The notes under the pieces were generated by a model. It was not told the origin of the DNA and made no database searches. It saw nothing but the letters and a program-made list of their open reading frames with translations. This document shows, piece after piece, positions 5,309-5,797 of a stretch of 5,797 nucleotides of DNA; the stretch's first letter is position 1, and each line of letters starts with the position of its first letter. The position numbers and the translations under genes were made by a program. Origin of the DNA: JBDSEG01 sp039920165 (GTDB taxonomy: Bacteria > Pseudomonadota > Gammaproteobacteria > Burkholderiales > Burkholderiaceae_C). The stretch covers positions 1-5,797 of the forward strand of contig JBDSEG010000349.1 of NCBI GenBank assembly GCA_039920165.1, in the 5' to 3' direction.

Positions 5309-5797
5309 ATGACCACTGCCACTCCCGAGCCCCTCCTCGCCCCGCCCGCCGCACCGCCGCGCGCGTCATCGATGCCGAGCCCGCAACCGTCTTCGGGCAA
5401 TGCTGCCGCCGCAGCGACGACGCGGCTGCGCGAGGATCTGATCCACCCCGAACCGCTGCTCGACTGCCTGGTCGAGATCTGCCGCCTGCACGGCCAGGCC
5501 GCGTCGCGTGCCTCGCTGTCGGCGGGTCTGCCGCTGCAGTCGCACGCGCTGTCCCTCGACCTCGCCGAACGCGCAGCGGCGCGCGCCGGCATGTCGTCCA
5601 AGCTGCAGCGCCTGCCGCTCAAGCGGATCGACGCTGCCGCGCTGCCTGCGATCGTCGTGCTCAAGGACAACCGCGCCTGCGTGCTGCTCGGCTTCGATGC
5701 CGCGCATTCGCAAGCCCGCGTGCTGCTGCCCGAGACTGGTCAGGGCTCGATCACGCTCGCGCTCGCCGATCTGGAGCAGCGCTATGCCGGCGTAACG
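5309..5797 (+). CDS. type I secretion permease/ATPase, LapB/LssB-like, N-terminal fragment
   Basis: An open frame of 163 codons that continues past the right edge. It begins MTTATPEPLLAPP, a proline/alanine-rich low-complexity lead of about 40 residues. A C39-peptidase-like domain follows: HPEPLLDCLVEICRLHG (46-62), a helical SRASLSAGLPL region (67-76), ERAAARAGM (88-95), LPAIVVLKDNRACVLLGF (112-129) and RVLLPETGQG (137-146). That order matches the N-terminal domain of RTX-adhesin ABC exporters (LapB/LssB), which work at the inner membrane with a LapC-type adaptor and TolC-type channel. The catalytic positions look lost: A123 sits where C39 peptidases have His, LPET replaces the Asp-Pro, and C53 is four residues off the expected Cys, so it is probably a non-cleaving substrate-docking domain. 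The membrane and ATPase domains would be outside the window. No clear Shine-Dalgarno precedes the ATG; M22 is an alternative start. Confidence 0.82.
   Translation, partial: MTTATPEPLLAPPAAPPRASSMPSPQPSSGNAAAAATTRLREDLIHPEPLLDCLVEICRLHGQAASRASLSAGLPLQSHALSLDLAERAAARAGMSSKLQRLPLKRIDAAALPAIVVLKDNRACVLLGFDAAHSQARVLLPETGQGSITLALADLEQRYAGVT

Noticed and set aside
4017..5369. Extension of the pgeF frame upstream to a 707-codon protein, which would suggest a fusion.
   Set aside because: The extra part runs out of frame through maiA and antisense to the Nudix and exporter genes. PgeF starts at the GTG at 4016 at normal family length.
1..5797. An undescribed defence, mobile or RNA-based system.
   Set aside because: All seven genes but the small membrane protein belong to known families. 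No direct repeats, array, insertion sequence ends, tRNA or structured RNA candidate was found, and base composition looks even across the window.

Overview
The window is GC-rich, tightly packed chromosomal DNA. Protein content and gene style point to a betaproteobacterium, most likely Burkholderiales: the PHA synthase and the acetyl-CoA acetyltransferase both resemble the Cupriavidus/Burkholderia type, and pgeF lies next to phaC. This placement comes from recognised protein motifs, not from a database search. Seven protein-coding genes cover almost every base. The longest gene-free gap is 94 bp. I see no rRNA, tRNA, mobile element, CRISPR array or prophage signal.

Layout. Bases 1-3024 (minus strand) hold a polyhydroxyalkanoate operon: phaC (3024 to 1216), a 43-bp gap with a strong ribosome binding site, then phaA (1172 to the left edge, cut 2-4 codons before its expected end). 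PhaA condenses two acetyl-CoA to acetoacetyl-CoA. A reductase (PhaB), not in the window and perhaps just beyond the left edge, would make (R)-3-hydroxybutyryl-CoA, and PhaC polymerises it into storage polyester. Bases 3054-3329 (plus strand) encode a small protein with two membrane segments. It is divergent from phaC with only 29 bp between, and its end runs 84 bp into the convergent gene pgeF. Bases 3246-4651 (minus strand) hold maiA, a zeta-class glutathione transferase/maleylacetoacetate isomerase, followed by pgeF, the peptidoglycan editing factor. Their stop and start overlap as GTGA, so the pair is probably translationally coupled. Bases 4746-5797 (plus strand) hold a zinc-ribbon Nudix hydrolase. 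Seventeen bases after it begins a type I secretion permease/ATPase of the LapB/LssB kind, of which only the degenerate C39-like N-terminal domain is inside the window.

Overall the genes are ordinary housekeeping or storage genes of known families, and I found no convincing undescribed system. The points most worth a second look are architectural: the codon-register antisense overlap between the small membrane protein and the conserved C-terminal motif of PgeF, the coupled maiA-pgeF pair, a possible leaderless Nudix transcript, and the lack of room for separate promoters between phaC and the small membrane gene.
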